A stretch of DNA of 64,000 nt from Hofstenia miamia (Eukaryota > Xenacoelomorpha > Acoela): positions 323,917-387,916 of the forward strand of contig SCFE01000090.1 of NCBI GenBank assembly GCA_004352715.1. Reading direction: 5' to 3'. The translations under genes and the position numbers were made by a program. Below, piece by piece: positions 46,701 to 60,100 of the stretch. Each line of letters begins with the position of its first letter. Positions within the stretch are counted from its first letter, which is position 1. The notes beneath the pieces were generated by a model. The model saw only the letters and a program-made list of their open reading frames with translations. It made no database searches and was not told where the DNA came from.

Positions 46701-48122
46701 ATCTCCCAAAAAACTGATTACAATCACATGCATTTTGTGCTCATAGGTGGATTTTTTCACTGAAGTTTTTCTATGCAAAGCACAAATTTAAACGATTTCA
46801 TATATAAAATTTTGTGTTCGAAGTAGTCTGTGTGCGGGCCAGGCCGCCCGATGCCGCGGGCTCAGGAGCGCTAAAACTTTAAAGGGCGGGCCATGGGCTG
46901 GCATAGGAAGAAAATATAAAAGTATTGTAAGTTTACAATATCTCAAAACACAATATCTCTGCTTACAATTCTGTTTGCTATATCTCAATCACAACTTTAC
47001 TATATCTCAAATCTACCACAGGTAAATTTAACAGCTGAGTGAATAGCTGATAATGTTTTTATTGGATCTGGGGTAATTTACAGGTAAAAATGAAATCACG
47101 TGATTAATGTGCAAGTGCGTTGAACGATGTGATTAATGTGCAAAGCATTAGCGGGCGGGCCGGAAAAATCGGCGGCCTGCAATCACTAATTCGAAGATAC
47201 CATAAGTTTAAAATTCACCTATTAATTGCAACGTTCTCCACAATGCATAAGCAGTATCTATTAGCAAATTTTGTGATTAAGACTTAAATGCTATATAATA
47301 GAGCTACACGACCGGTAGACTTGAGTGAAAGGGCGTATCGAGAATTTCTAAGGGGGGCAATTCTCATCCGAGACATATAGGCCTAGGTAGTTTTCATCTT
47401 TTTAGCATAATGCCGTGCTCGCCCGTGCATATATATGACAGACGGAGGTAATAAGAATAACATGAAATACTACTTTTTTCCACTTTATGTCAAACAAAAA
47501 GACTGTTCATCAATATATCGATCAGATCGTATGAACATGAGTTGCAATTGGCTTGCCCAAAAAGGAGGGGGGCAGACGCAAGGCCCCCTCTATATACACC
47601 CCTACATGAATGAACAATAACATCAAATTTTTGTAATAATCGCGAATTGTTGTGTCTGAAATTTGGAAACAAAGACTATGGCGGAATATAAGACTCCTAT
47701 ACTACAACAATGATGAATAGCATTTGTCTGGTGCATTGTAATATGATGTGAAGTTACGAATCAGGCGCGGTCTAAAATATTTTCAACGGTTGCAGGTAAA
47801 TTTTTCTAAAATTATTATAAAGCAGTAATTTATTTGGAAGTTATTCCAAATCTAATCACATGTTGCATACAAAATTTAATGAGGTCCTCTACAAAAACTT
47901 TAAGGTTTATATTTATACCCAAACGAGGTAATCTTCTCCAGACGTCCTTTATTCAACAGTAAAAAATAATTTGAAAACTTGTTTTTTCTTTTGAAAATCA
48001 CTTAAATTTTGTTTTGTATAATATTTACATAAAATCCACAATTTCATATGACTAGAAAAGTGGAAGGGGCGGCCATCCCTTAGACAGCATTTATGACAAA
48101 ATTAGCATTTTCCATTCAAATA

Positions 48123-48153
<31 letters not shown>

Positions 48154-48320
48154 NNNNNNNNNNNNNNNNNNNNNNNNNNNNNNNNNNNNNNNNNNNNNNN
48201 NNNNNNNNNNNNNNNNNNNNNNNNNNNNNNNNNNNNNNNNNNNNNNNNNNNNNNNNNNNNNNNNNNNNNNNNNNNNNNNNNNNNNNNNNNNNNNNNNNNN
48301 NNNNNNNNNNNNNNNNNNNN

Positions 48321-48357
<37 letters not shown>

Positions 48358-49608
48358 TGGCGTTTTATAATGCACAATTTATATATATTGGCGTTATATA
48401 AATTTGAATTTATATATTGGTTTTTTAAAACACATTGGCGTTTAATAACAATTACCTATTTTTTTAAAATTTTTTTAATTTTTTTATTCTAAAATTATGA
48501 ACAAGAATATTAAAGATACAAAGTGAATGGGTATATACCATATAAATGGAACGGAATTAAACTACAAATTAAATCATTTTTGCTGCAAAATATGTTGAGT
48601 TTTAATAAACTTTGAACAACTAGGCCCTTTCGGCGACAAATTTTTAAATTCTACTAAATAAAAATCGATTAATTCCTCAATGTTTTTCTTAGAAGCTGTT
48701 GGATATTCACTGTCAGCAACAGCTTAATAATGACCTTTTTGATAATGACCTTCTCCAACTTCGCCTACTCTTCCATTTGCTCATTTCATCTCCTGTGACT
48801 GTCCTCACTGCCGTAAAACTTGACTTGTTTTTATTTTTTTGTTGTGTATGCCTTCAGCGGCTAAATAAAGTTGATGATGATGTGATGATGATGATGACGA
48901 TGATGATGATTATTATTATTATTATTATCAATAAATCTTAATTTTTTTATGAAATATGACATCCACGAATTTTATGGGAATATTGTCTTGAATATAATAT
49001 ATGTTTTTTCAATTCCGTCCCATATTTCTCTATAATAAGGTTTACTCTTCTTTGTTATTTCCGAGATTTGACCATTACAATTCTCAGATTAATTGATTTG
49101 GGAATGGGAAAGTATGCTCTCCATAGAAGTGTCAAAATCAAGCATAATTCAACTAATCTTGAAAAGATAGATTTCGAAATTTGGCATGTGATATTTTAAA
49201 AACATTACTAATTAAGTTTAAATTTAATGGAAAATAGTTGTACAACTTAAAAAATATCGTATTATTAAGGTTACTTACCATTCTCATGCAATCATATCTT
49301 ACTGCAATTATAAACCGCCAATACCTCTAAGAAATTATATAACACCATATTCTATGAAAATCCAGAAAATTTATATTTTTTGATGAATATTTTTTAATCA
49401 CCTTTGATATTTGCCAAATATCCACTAGAATATGTTTAAACAAAAATCGAGCGAAAAAAGAGTTTTGCCAATTCATAAACAGCATTGGCGTTTTATACCA
49501 TTTAAAATTTGAGTTTGCTGGCGTTTTATAACACTGTAATTTAGTATGTTAAAAGGCGCCAATATATATATACATATAGACATATATATATATACATATA
49601 GACATATA

Positions 49609-49645
<37 letters not shown>

Positions 49646-51119
49646 CAAAGTTTTGATCTAGCATCTATCCAGAGCATTATTACACACTAATGTATTTTCT
49701 CCAAAAGCAACAGAAGACTTAAAATGTTATTGGAGCTGAGAACTTGTTGGTATATTGATGTTTCTAGGTAAAATCAAGCCTATTAAGCTCATGGAAGATA
49801 TAGCAAAGTCAGCATCAAGCACTAATACATTTCAAATAAATAGTTAATTTGTACAACTTCATAACATTACATTTAAAAACAGACATTTTTTGTGTTTATA
49901 AAACAGGCCTGCATAGAATTAATATAAAATCTCAAAAGGTAGAGGGCAAGAAGATTTTTACGTTTAGAATTTTTCTTTGGTATTCTTTAAGCATATTTCA
50001 TAATTTCTCCGTTTGGGACTCCAAGCTTTTGCACATTTGATAAAAACCTATATATATATATATGCGCTAAATACAAGGGGAATCCATACGTATGTAGACA
50101 GCGTTTAATGTTGTTATTTTTTAGTTGTCTTTAGCCCCCAATTTAATTTGAGCAACGGGCTTGCAAATTCGGAATTTTTAATTATATAGAAATGATTAAC
50201 ATAATATTTGAAATTGTTGTTACAAAATGTGATGTGCCATTATTCAGATTTTGTATTCAAAGTTTTTAATAGATATATGAGCGGTAAGTACAAGGGAGAA
50301 TAATTTGAAAAAATATGGCGCTCTATACACTTCTAATGACCAATGATATTTGCAAATGAATGAATTGTGGAAAACGATGAAAAATTTTCTAACATTACAG
50401 CACTATTGAATTTAACTTAATAAATGCAAAAAAGTAACTGACTACTTAATATTACTAACGTAGATTTAAAAATATAGAAGTGACAGGTAGAATTAATAGT
50501 GGTAATAGCAGGTACGTATGTGCATCAAAGATGATAAGGAACTTGCTCAAAAGACTAGCATGTAATAATATTCGACACTATCCAAAAATATATTTGGTAA
50601 TATTCAAATAAACCAGAATTTGAAAGCAACAAAAATTAGTGAATACAACGGAAATCTGGGACACTAACATACCTAATAGATCAATGAATAGTGACATAAA
50701 AAGTTCATATTTGTGAAGAACGTATTACAAAACCCTGGAAAAATTTTAAAGTGGTTGAAATTTTTGTATTTTTAGAAAGTTTTCGTTCCTTATATAGTAA
50801 ATTAAGAATGCTTTTACAATTATATTTTTTTAAAAAACGTAATGATCTTATAAGACCTAAGTAATTTCAAAAATATAAAATGTATAGAGCGCCCAATATA
50901 TATGAGAAATTTGCATAAAGCGTCCATATATAAATTCTATTAAATCCCATGAGATTTGTATCATGAAGAAAATTTCAAATAATGCATTCTGACTACCTTT
51001 ATATAATATAAAAGTTTTTTTGACAATTTCTTAAAAAAAACAAAGCTCCAAAATATGCACGATTTTGGTGCAGTAGAATTAGGCACCCTATCGAGGTATT
51101 TTAAAATCGCACTTTCGCC

Positions 51120-51168
<49 letters not shown>

Positions 51169-54100
51169 AATGCTTACTACCAATTCTAATATCAAAATTT
51201 GAAAAAAACGTAGTTTCGAGCCCATATATATATATCAGATAACACATACCAGAGCGCCCATATATATTTGGCCATTTATACTTGGGGCACACAGATATAT
51301 CCTGTTTTTAGTAAATTTGTAAAAGCTTGTTTTTTCAAACGAGGAAATTATAGCATCTGCTTAACCCTAAACGTACTGACGTTTTTTGGTCATAACTTTG
51401 CTTGAAATTTTTTAGATGAATTTTTCCAAAAAACTATCTGGTAACAACTTTTTTGATCAGCAAAAATTTTTTTGTTGCAACATACATTTAAAATAGTAAA
51501 CATTTATGCACTTAATTTGAAACCTTCTCATGACAGAAGCTTACGACATGGCTTCACTCTTGATCAGCAGTCTGAATGTCGGGTGCTGCCCAAAGATGAC
51601 AGCGGTACCCTTAATTGGCGACCGGTCCGGTAACCAAGTTCCCCTCGTGAGGGAACTCGCAACATAAATGATCGTTTTCTCCACTTAACCTGGTTTCATA
51701 GTTTATATAGGTTTAATTCTCTTTTTAACCGATTGGGATCGGTATTACTGTTTCAGTCATGTTTTTTTGCATCCATAAAGTTAGCGTTGCGATAATCAAA
51801 GAAAGTTAATTACCACAAATAGTTATATTAAATAATCCTTAAGGTGTTTCCCCAAATCGGCAAGTCGAAGTTTATATTTTCAGCATGTTTGGTAGCGTAT
51901 GTCTATTTGTATAACAGAATGCAGAAAATATTAAACATTTCTTCGCAAAACTGTCCTCTGAGGAGAAAAGTGAACGAAAAAGAATTAAAACAACGTCAAC
52001 CTCATGGTTTTCTTTGATTACTTTATCCGAACACAAGCTAGCCAAATCATCTCGGCAGTGAAATTCCAGTTGTGGGTTTAAGCCGATGGCAACAGCCCGT
52101 TCACGCATCACACGAATAACGTTATGACTACATTTAGTAGATAACTAAAATAATGAATAATATCATTCAAAGAATAAACAAAACAAAACCCTATCTTCCT
52201 TATTAGGAGCGTTGATATGACGGTACAGACAAGCAAAAACTTCACCGTTGTAGTGTGCATTACGAACGCGTTTAATATCAGAACATTTTTCTCTAAATAA
52301 TAATTGATAACTTATTACCAAAATTTTATAATCTGAATCCATATAATGTACACGATATAATAATGTTTGAACATTATATTGATACTTCGATTTTTTAACT
52401 TTTCTGCAAACACGGCTAGAAAAATCCTAAAATATAGAATAGTCATTTTAACAGTTGCATACTCAAAGGAACAATAACCTTCCAACTTCTCATATAAAAA
52501 TGGTTAGGTGGTTTTTTCTATACATCATAATGACTGAGACAAAAGAATAAACATTAAAAACATATCACACATATCAAATCAAGTTGCCAAAACAATTATT
52601 ACAGCCTACCACATTGAACACTGCAGGCTCTACTCAACAAGAACAGTACTATTTAAGAAAATGCGATTAAATACACAATATTCAAACATTTAGTTTATAG
52701 ACTACTTCTTCAGCTTATATACCCTGTATACTTCGCCTAAACAGCGCAATTGCAAAATATTAAAAAGGCTTACAAATGATAATACAACTTTTCCATATGA
52801 AGTTTCAACTTAAGCAAATTAACAGCATAATATAGGATGATTTAAGGTTTATATAAAATAAAATTTCAATTTTCGCGTTGCATTATGTAGAATTTGCAGC
52901 GGCATCGACTCAATGTGGTATACTTAAATCAATGTCGGAAGTATTGCATGTTCGAGAAAGCATGTTGTTTCTTTATAGTCAACTGTCATAGAAGGTACAT
53001 CAAATTCGGGGCATATTACAAGGGAATAGTCAGCCTTTTGCAGCTAGTAATTATATTACAGATCTATCAAAGTAATACAGAAATCCTTACAAATACTGAA
53101 CCAACGGTGTAAACGAAATGGGCTAGAAAAGTGCTTCTCAACGTGGGCGTAGGAACTTTTGAAAGTGGGCGTGGAGATATCTTAAGGAAATTACGCGGAC
53201 TCAGAAATAACAAATATTTTACGAGCACGCACCGAGCATTTGCTTAGTGATGATACATTTAAATCAGAAAGATTTGACCCTATTATAGCTGTAGAACTTC
53301 TTGAACCGAAAGAGAATAATGCATTATGGGAAGAATTGAAAGTGAAGGATAGTTGAAAATTAAATTTTTTCATCCGTTACTCTTTGAAAAGGTTGTTCCA
53401 TATTTGATAAGTTTCCCACCACCTGGCTGGCTGAAGTTGGATTTTCTGCTGCAAATGATGTAGTAACAAAGAAACGTAATTCGTTACAGATTGAACAGAG
53501 AGAAGACTTACGCCTGAAGCTGAATGAAGGTTTGGAAATTCAGCTGGATAAACTGGTTCGCAGACACCAACCACAATGTAGTCGTTAGTAGAAAACCGAA
53601 ACATTTTGCTTTTGTAAATAAGCGGCATTTTTCATTGCATAATGTCAAATTTTTGTCCATGTAGGTCCGAAATTTTACTTATCGCTCTAAAATGGGTCGC
53701 AAAAAAAGCACTGAGCTAGAACTACACACAAAGTAAAAGAATCAAATTCAGGGATGTCTTTTTGTTTCGCAACCACCAAATTGAATCTTCAACTCCTACA
53801 GATACCTTGGCATTGTTCCTGCAACCAAATCGAGCTTAAAAAAATTATTTTGAAAGAAGGTACTGAAGGCCATTACCAGAACTGATCTATTCCATAACCT
53901 CTCATCAATGTCAATACATGCTGCATAGAAATTTTAAAGTTTTGCAAACTTACCGATTATCATACAGGATGGCGGCAATATGGAAGAGTAATTTATTTCA
54001 ACATCAAATGCTCGATCGTGCGAAAGTATTTCCTCAAACAGGTTGTTGGCCTTCATAAGTCGATATTGAATTACAAAGTAATACTAATAATCGACAATCA

Positions 54101-57100
54101 TACGGCTTCAGAAGGTGTACATCGACTGCTCAAATTTCCATTCACTGATCAATTTATGGCATATGCGAGCAACTTTTTCGGCAGTAAATCTGAATGTCCT
54201 TCAGAATTCTTCTCTACTGTTTTCAGGCAAACACATTGGGAAATTCATCGAACTGTTCCAGTCTTACCTGACCAATCGCCACCAGTGTGTCAAAATCAAA
54301 TCGTCTATCTCTTCTCCTGTCCCCGTTACTAGTGGTGCCCCTCAAGGCTCAGTGTTTGCTGTTCTTTTCTTCCTCGTTGCCATTAACGACCTCCCTCATT
54401 CTGTTCTCAACTCGTCTTGCCTGCTGTATGTCGACGACACTGCGATTTTTGATTTTGGTTTGGTCTTTTGCTTCGAACATTTTTCTGATCTTGAGCACTT
54501 GTCTACTTGGTCCTCTGTCAACCATCTTGATTTTAGCACTACCAAGACATGCGGTATTTCCTTTTCTGTGGCTCCCCCTTCTGATTTGCCTCTACCTGTG
54601 AACTTTGCGCCTCATCACACTCATCTTGGAGTTCAACTTGCTGCAAACTTAAATTGGACTGGACATGTGTCTTTGCGTCTCCACAAAGCTAATTCCTCGC
54701 TATTTGCCCTTTTCCGTAATGTTCCTTTTAATACCTCGTCTGCTGTGAAACTCTCTTTGTTCAAGTCCATTCCTCGCGCCATTCTTCTCTACGCGTCTCC
54801 TTGTTGGTGGCCTTCTCGTGCTTTGTTCCACTCCATGGAACGTTTCCAGAAACGCGCTTTCAAATGGATTTCCTCTTTGGACTATAAAGACGCTCTGCTG
54901 AAATTCTCCACTCTCCCGCTGTCACTCTACTTCCATGCCTGTGATCTCCTTCTGTTCAATCGACTACTGACTCGCAAATTGGATCTTGATCCTTTTGATT
55001 TCATTAAGTTCTCCAATTCCTGCTGCACTCGCTCTGATGATGTTGTCACCTTCTCCATTCGTCGTACAAAGAAACATCGCACCCTTCACTCGTTTTTCAA
55101 TCGTGCTTGTACTGCTGCTAATTACATCTTGACTCGCAGCCCTCCAACAGCGATTGATTTCTTTTCCCCGCCACCGAGCTTCAAGAAATCTTTGATGGCT
55201 TTCCTCTTTGCTGAGCCCTTCTCCAACTTCGCCTACTCTTTCATTTGCTCCTATTTCATCTCCTGTGACTGTCCTTGCTGCTGTAAAACTTGACTTGTTT
55301 TTATTTTTTGTTGTGTATGCCTTCAGCGGCTAATAAAGTCATTGATTATTATTGTTATTATTAAATTACGAACTGAAAAATCAGTGTTACGAGCTACTCA
55401 ATTCACGGGTTTCGCTTTTGCTTGATAAATACTAGACTTTTCATTTATCTACGATTCAATGTGGTTTTGCCGTTTTTGTGGAATGGAAAGAACTTGCTGA
55501 AGTGCTAAAGAAATACTAAGTCACTCAGTAAGTAAGTCGTAAATTAATGTAGACTACTTTATCCAATTTGTAAAAAAATCATGTGTAGCTTTATCGGATT
55601 GTGAATAACTTCCAAGATTAATATTTATCAGCATTTTTCTATAAAATAATAAATGTAAGAAACCAATGAAAACGCACTGCAGAAAATGATTTACATAAAA
55701 ATATCTTACTTCGCATCTGTACGACATGCTTTATATAGCTTAGAATCCAAAGACCAATCTCGTACAACAAAATAGTTAATTTCAATAAGAAGCTCCTCAC
55801 AATCATCAGTCATTGCATTGTGCTCAACATTTCTTAAAAGGCAGCCCAAAACATCCCCATCCGATTCCCTAAAGTAACCCCGATAACAAATGCAATTGCT
55901 ATAAATACTTACATTACATCGGAACAAAGTTTTCTCCCTACGTCACCACAGGCTTCGGACATAACAGCATCCATCCCAGTTTCACGTGGATTAACTTCGC
56001 GAACAAACATAGAGAGCTAGACACAAATTATGCACGAAAGTTTAAAATCCAATACCGTATCATAACATCGTTCAGTTGATTGTATAGTATGGTTATTTAC
56101 AAGGCGCATTAAACAATGAATAGTTTTACCCTCTCTAGGTAATTCTCGATTTTCATCCATACAATATTTTTCCAAATAATCGTTGCAATAGGCCACAATA
56201 TTTGGAGTAAGACTGTAATCTGATTGAAGCATAGTACGAATATTTCCAATTTCTCGATGACATTTAGAGGAAATGGGTTTACCTAAAAATTTTTAAGTTG
56301 AAAAATTCATAGGAAAGTACCTTGTCGCTGTTGTTCTTCAATACAAAGTAGAAGTTTAGCGAGCTTAGAATTATCCAATTCTTCATTTTCATCCAAACGG
56401 CATGTCTTAAAACGTTCTAATTCAGGCTTACACTGAATGTCAAGGCGATAATCAGTTGATGGCTCAACAACAATAGCTTTTATATGATTAATTACCATTT
56501 TTTTGCACTAAAAGAAAACTTTATACAAAATTTATACAAGTAAATTACCTCACTCCCCATTTTTGGATGATGTACATGCTTCTCAAAACATTTTAACAGA
56601 CGACCTTCTCCTGGCTGTACATCCTGACACAATTCATGTCTTTCAGTCTGACAAGCAAAATAAAGTTGTCGATCTAACACATAATTCTGACTTTGAGCAG
56701 ATAAAATTTTGACCAACTCAGCTTTGCATTGAGGCTGTACCTTGGAAAGATGCGATTCCATGCAAGATATTACTCGTCCTTGAGAATGCGAAGACTAAAC
56801 GAATACACTATTTTTTACAACAACCCAATTTAAACAACGAAAGATCAACATTTTTTGTGCTTAAACTCAAAAGACACTCTCATACCTAAGGTCCCTCTTT
56901 CAAAAACAAAGCAATTAATGGCATTTACATAATATACAATATTTGGTCATAGCAAGAGTGATAAATGAATTTTCGGAGTAAATTTTCTTCTGATGAGGTC
57001 ACAGAGACCCATACGAACGTATTAAAGCTCAGCATAGTTGCATTTGAACACATACACTAACGCCTCTCACTAGGTACATAATTTATATTTATATCTTCAA

Positions 57101-60100
57101 ATTTGTACAAATTTGCAATTATCTTTCACCTAAGTACGCGCATTTTTTATCCTCCTCATATGTACACATGTTTAATGTGATTTATCAGTAAATTATATGT
57201 AAATTAAGGTAAAAAGAACTTTATGAAATGATTTTGCATAATTTTAATAATGCAATTCTTTTAACAAAAAAAGTATAAAAAAATATTTTTGGCATATATT
57301 TTTATATATGTTGCTTAATATCGGAATATACTGAATACATTTATGGTTCGAAAATGAGTTCTTGGTTTAGTATTGAAGAGCTTTGTACAAGCATTGTCCA
57401 AGAATAGACTTAGTAAATTTGGCCCAATGGAAATAAATGGCAAATTTACCAAATTAGAACTTAATAGGCGTGCTTTTACAGTTCACTCTCTATATTAAAC
57501 CATTCATTAAGTTGAAAAGCCTATCAGAGAAACAAATGCCTTTAATTAGAGAAATTTTAGTGTATTTCAGCTAACAATATTAAATCAAAAATAAGATTAT
57601 TTTTATGAAAAAATTGTTACTTCTAAAAGTAGGAAAAAGCCTAAATTAAAAGTTAAGTAGGTTATCTGTTATAAATGAAGACATAGTTTATTAGAGACAA
57701 TATCTATAGAGATAATATTTGCATGAAATGGAACTAAACTGTAAACAGTATATAGCATCTTATAAAAAGTTATCATAACAAATTGCCAATGATATAGAAT
57801 TTTTTCTCGAAATTATTCATTACATGAAATTCATGGAGAACAATAGTCTGCAAAAAAAATACTTGTAAGCTTGACAAGCATTGTACCTTGTAAAATTATG
57901 AATTTACTTCATTCACACTTTTGCCGTCAAGCTCTTCAATACTTTTAGTATTAAATTGACCTTCTTACCAAATGTCATTCATAATCTTCTGAAATTAAAA
58001 AAGACATGTTACTATAGGCATACAAGTGCATTTAATTGCAGGTATATTTTTTCAAAATTTTTTTTAAACTACCTTAAAAACAATGTTTTTGCTAACTTGC
58101 CTAAAAAGCCCCACTGAGTACTATGGGATTTCAATGCGCCTCCTAGAATTTCGATACTCATAGAATGAAGAGGATATATATATATATATAGTCTGTCAGA
58201 TTTATTTATGCAGATACATTTAAGGCAAAAAAAAACAAAACGAAGCATTTTGAGTTGTTACATTTTTAAAACGTGTATCATGTAGCAATACATTGTATTA
58301 GACAATAAGTAAAACTTACAATCATGCTTGCAGAAGAATCATCGGCATGTCCACAATTAAACCTAGTAATATCCTGCCTACACGCTTCAAAATATGACCC
58401 TAGAAGCCTATAATCAGAAAATATCACAGCAGCATAACGAACTAGAAAATTGAAACAATCACTCTGCGCCGAAATTTTACTTTTACTCATAACCAAGCAG
58501 TTAAAAGAATACTCCCCATCTTCACTTTTACACTTACTTAGCTAAAAAACAATTAATTTAAACATTTCCCATTCAAATATACCTCTTCTTTTAATTCAGT
58601 TTTGCATACTTGTTTCAAAATCCAAGACCCTCTTTTACCCTTCGACATTTCAACTTTATAATTCCAAATAAGCTAAAATATACAATTATAACAAAATCGA
58701 AGATGTTAATACTCACAGTATGACAACTAGGAGTTAGATCTTGGTCCTCCTAAATACAAAATTAGAGGTAGTCGCAATAAATTTCATACTTGACGATTAT
58801 TTAAACAAAACAAAACTTCATGATTCATCAGAATATTCCCACATATACGTTTAACATCATCTTTACATTCAACGGATTCTGATATAAGTTTCTCTGTATC
58901 ACGATGGGGCGGCTTGTTTCCTTCTTCCTAAATATTACAAAACTTATTCACAGGAATGGGATAAATGCTTGTACCTGCAGATGTTGCTGGTATTTTTATA
59001 AGAGCGCAAAAAGTACTTACAGTTAACTCTCTAACGTCATTTAATGCGTAAAACAAAAATATACTTAAACTGACATTTTTATGGATTGCGCTGACACTAG
59101 TGACTCCATTTGTGCTACATTACTGTTAAGGGAATCAACTACTTCTGATTATAACGCAATCTGTTCATAATTTGAGCAATATATAGATTTATTGATAGGT
59201 TGTTACAGTTTCATTTTGTTTGACAGTAATACCCGTATTGTACAATATAGGAATTGAAAAATTCAGACAATCAGCACAATTACAATGCTATGGCTGAATA
59301 CTTCAAATGGAATGAGACATACTGAGAAGAAATTGATTCTGGGCAAATTAAAAATCGATATTTCTAAATGAGACAAATAAGTAGACAGTTTTCTCAAACC
59401 TTAGATGATTCAATTGCTCATGATGATAAAATATCGAATTCAACAACTTTTTCATTTACAAGAATACTTCTACGCGGTTTTCAATCAAACATGCTGCATC
59501 AACACATTGTCAACAATATTTGTCTCCATACAAATGAAGAGGTGCACGGATAGTTGGTGATCAGTACATGCGCTTAATTTTTAGGTAGTGACATCTTATT
59601 GAGCAAAGACACTTGAAAATCAATATCTCACGAAAACTAGATACAACAGAAACAAATAGGAAATGTCAGATACCATCAGTTAAATTCTAGTGTGAAAATT
59701 GCTACATTGATTAGCATGCGCAGCTAGCGAATTTGATTATGGTTTATATGTGCGCATATTTAAGAAATCTTGTTGCTTACATTTTATGTCAAAATAAATA
59801 AATCATTATCAACATACTGCTATAATTCAAAGTTGCGATTGTGAAAGAGACTGATCCGTTCTCTCGCTTTCTTTACTCATTCACCTGCTCCTACTTCATC
59901 TCCTGTGACTGTCCTCGTTGGCGAAAAACTTGACATTTATTCATTTTTATGTTTTGAATTTGCCGGCCAAATAAACTCTTTCATTATTTATTTATTGGTT
60001 AAAAGCAGTTTGTTTAAGACAAAACAGTTCAATCAACAATTTCCAACATTAACTAAGTGCGAATTTTGAATTAGAAAACTCAATAACCAACTCATTTTGT

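Larger units (their letters stand above)
46134..52000 (-). other. GLG1 intron 12 (5,867 nt): microsatellites, hAT-type element, LINE end
   Basis: Holds the hAT-type element at 46,824-47,188, the gap at 48,154-48,320 inside a TA run, the LINE 3' end at 48,740-48,930, TA runs at 49,613-49,640 and 51,120-51,162, and repeated GGCGTTTTATA / GAGCGCCCATATATA phrases from 48,350 to 51,280. No gene. Confidence 0.75.
52293..55709 (-). other. GLG1 intron 10 (3,417 nt), transposon-bearing
   Basis: Contains the hAT relic at 53,129-53,713 and the LINE at 54,115-55,365. The donor follows codon AA|GTAAG (phase 2) at 55,709, and the acceptor precedes A-GAA-AAA-TGT at 52,292, restoring DAKEKC. A tempting reading of 52,293-52,426 as extra coding sequence is not needed and breaks the alignment with other GLG1 proteins. 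Confidence 0.8.

Noticed and set aside
48091-48401. Tyr-Ile repeat proteins on both strands
   Set aside because: Translations of a TA microsatellite and a gap.
52293-52426. Extra GLG1 coding sequence directly upstream of exon 11
   Set aside because: The frame is open through 52,426, but the join 55,710 to 52,292 is phase-correct and gives DAKEKC, the expected Cys position, without it.
57369-57944. Tc1-type element suggested by a 15-nt inverted repeat 545 bp apart in GLG1 intron 5
   Set aside because: Only one 15-nt word matches, and there is no transposase sequence or target duplication.
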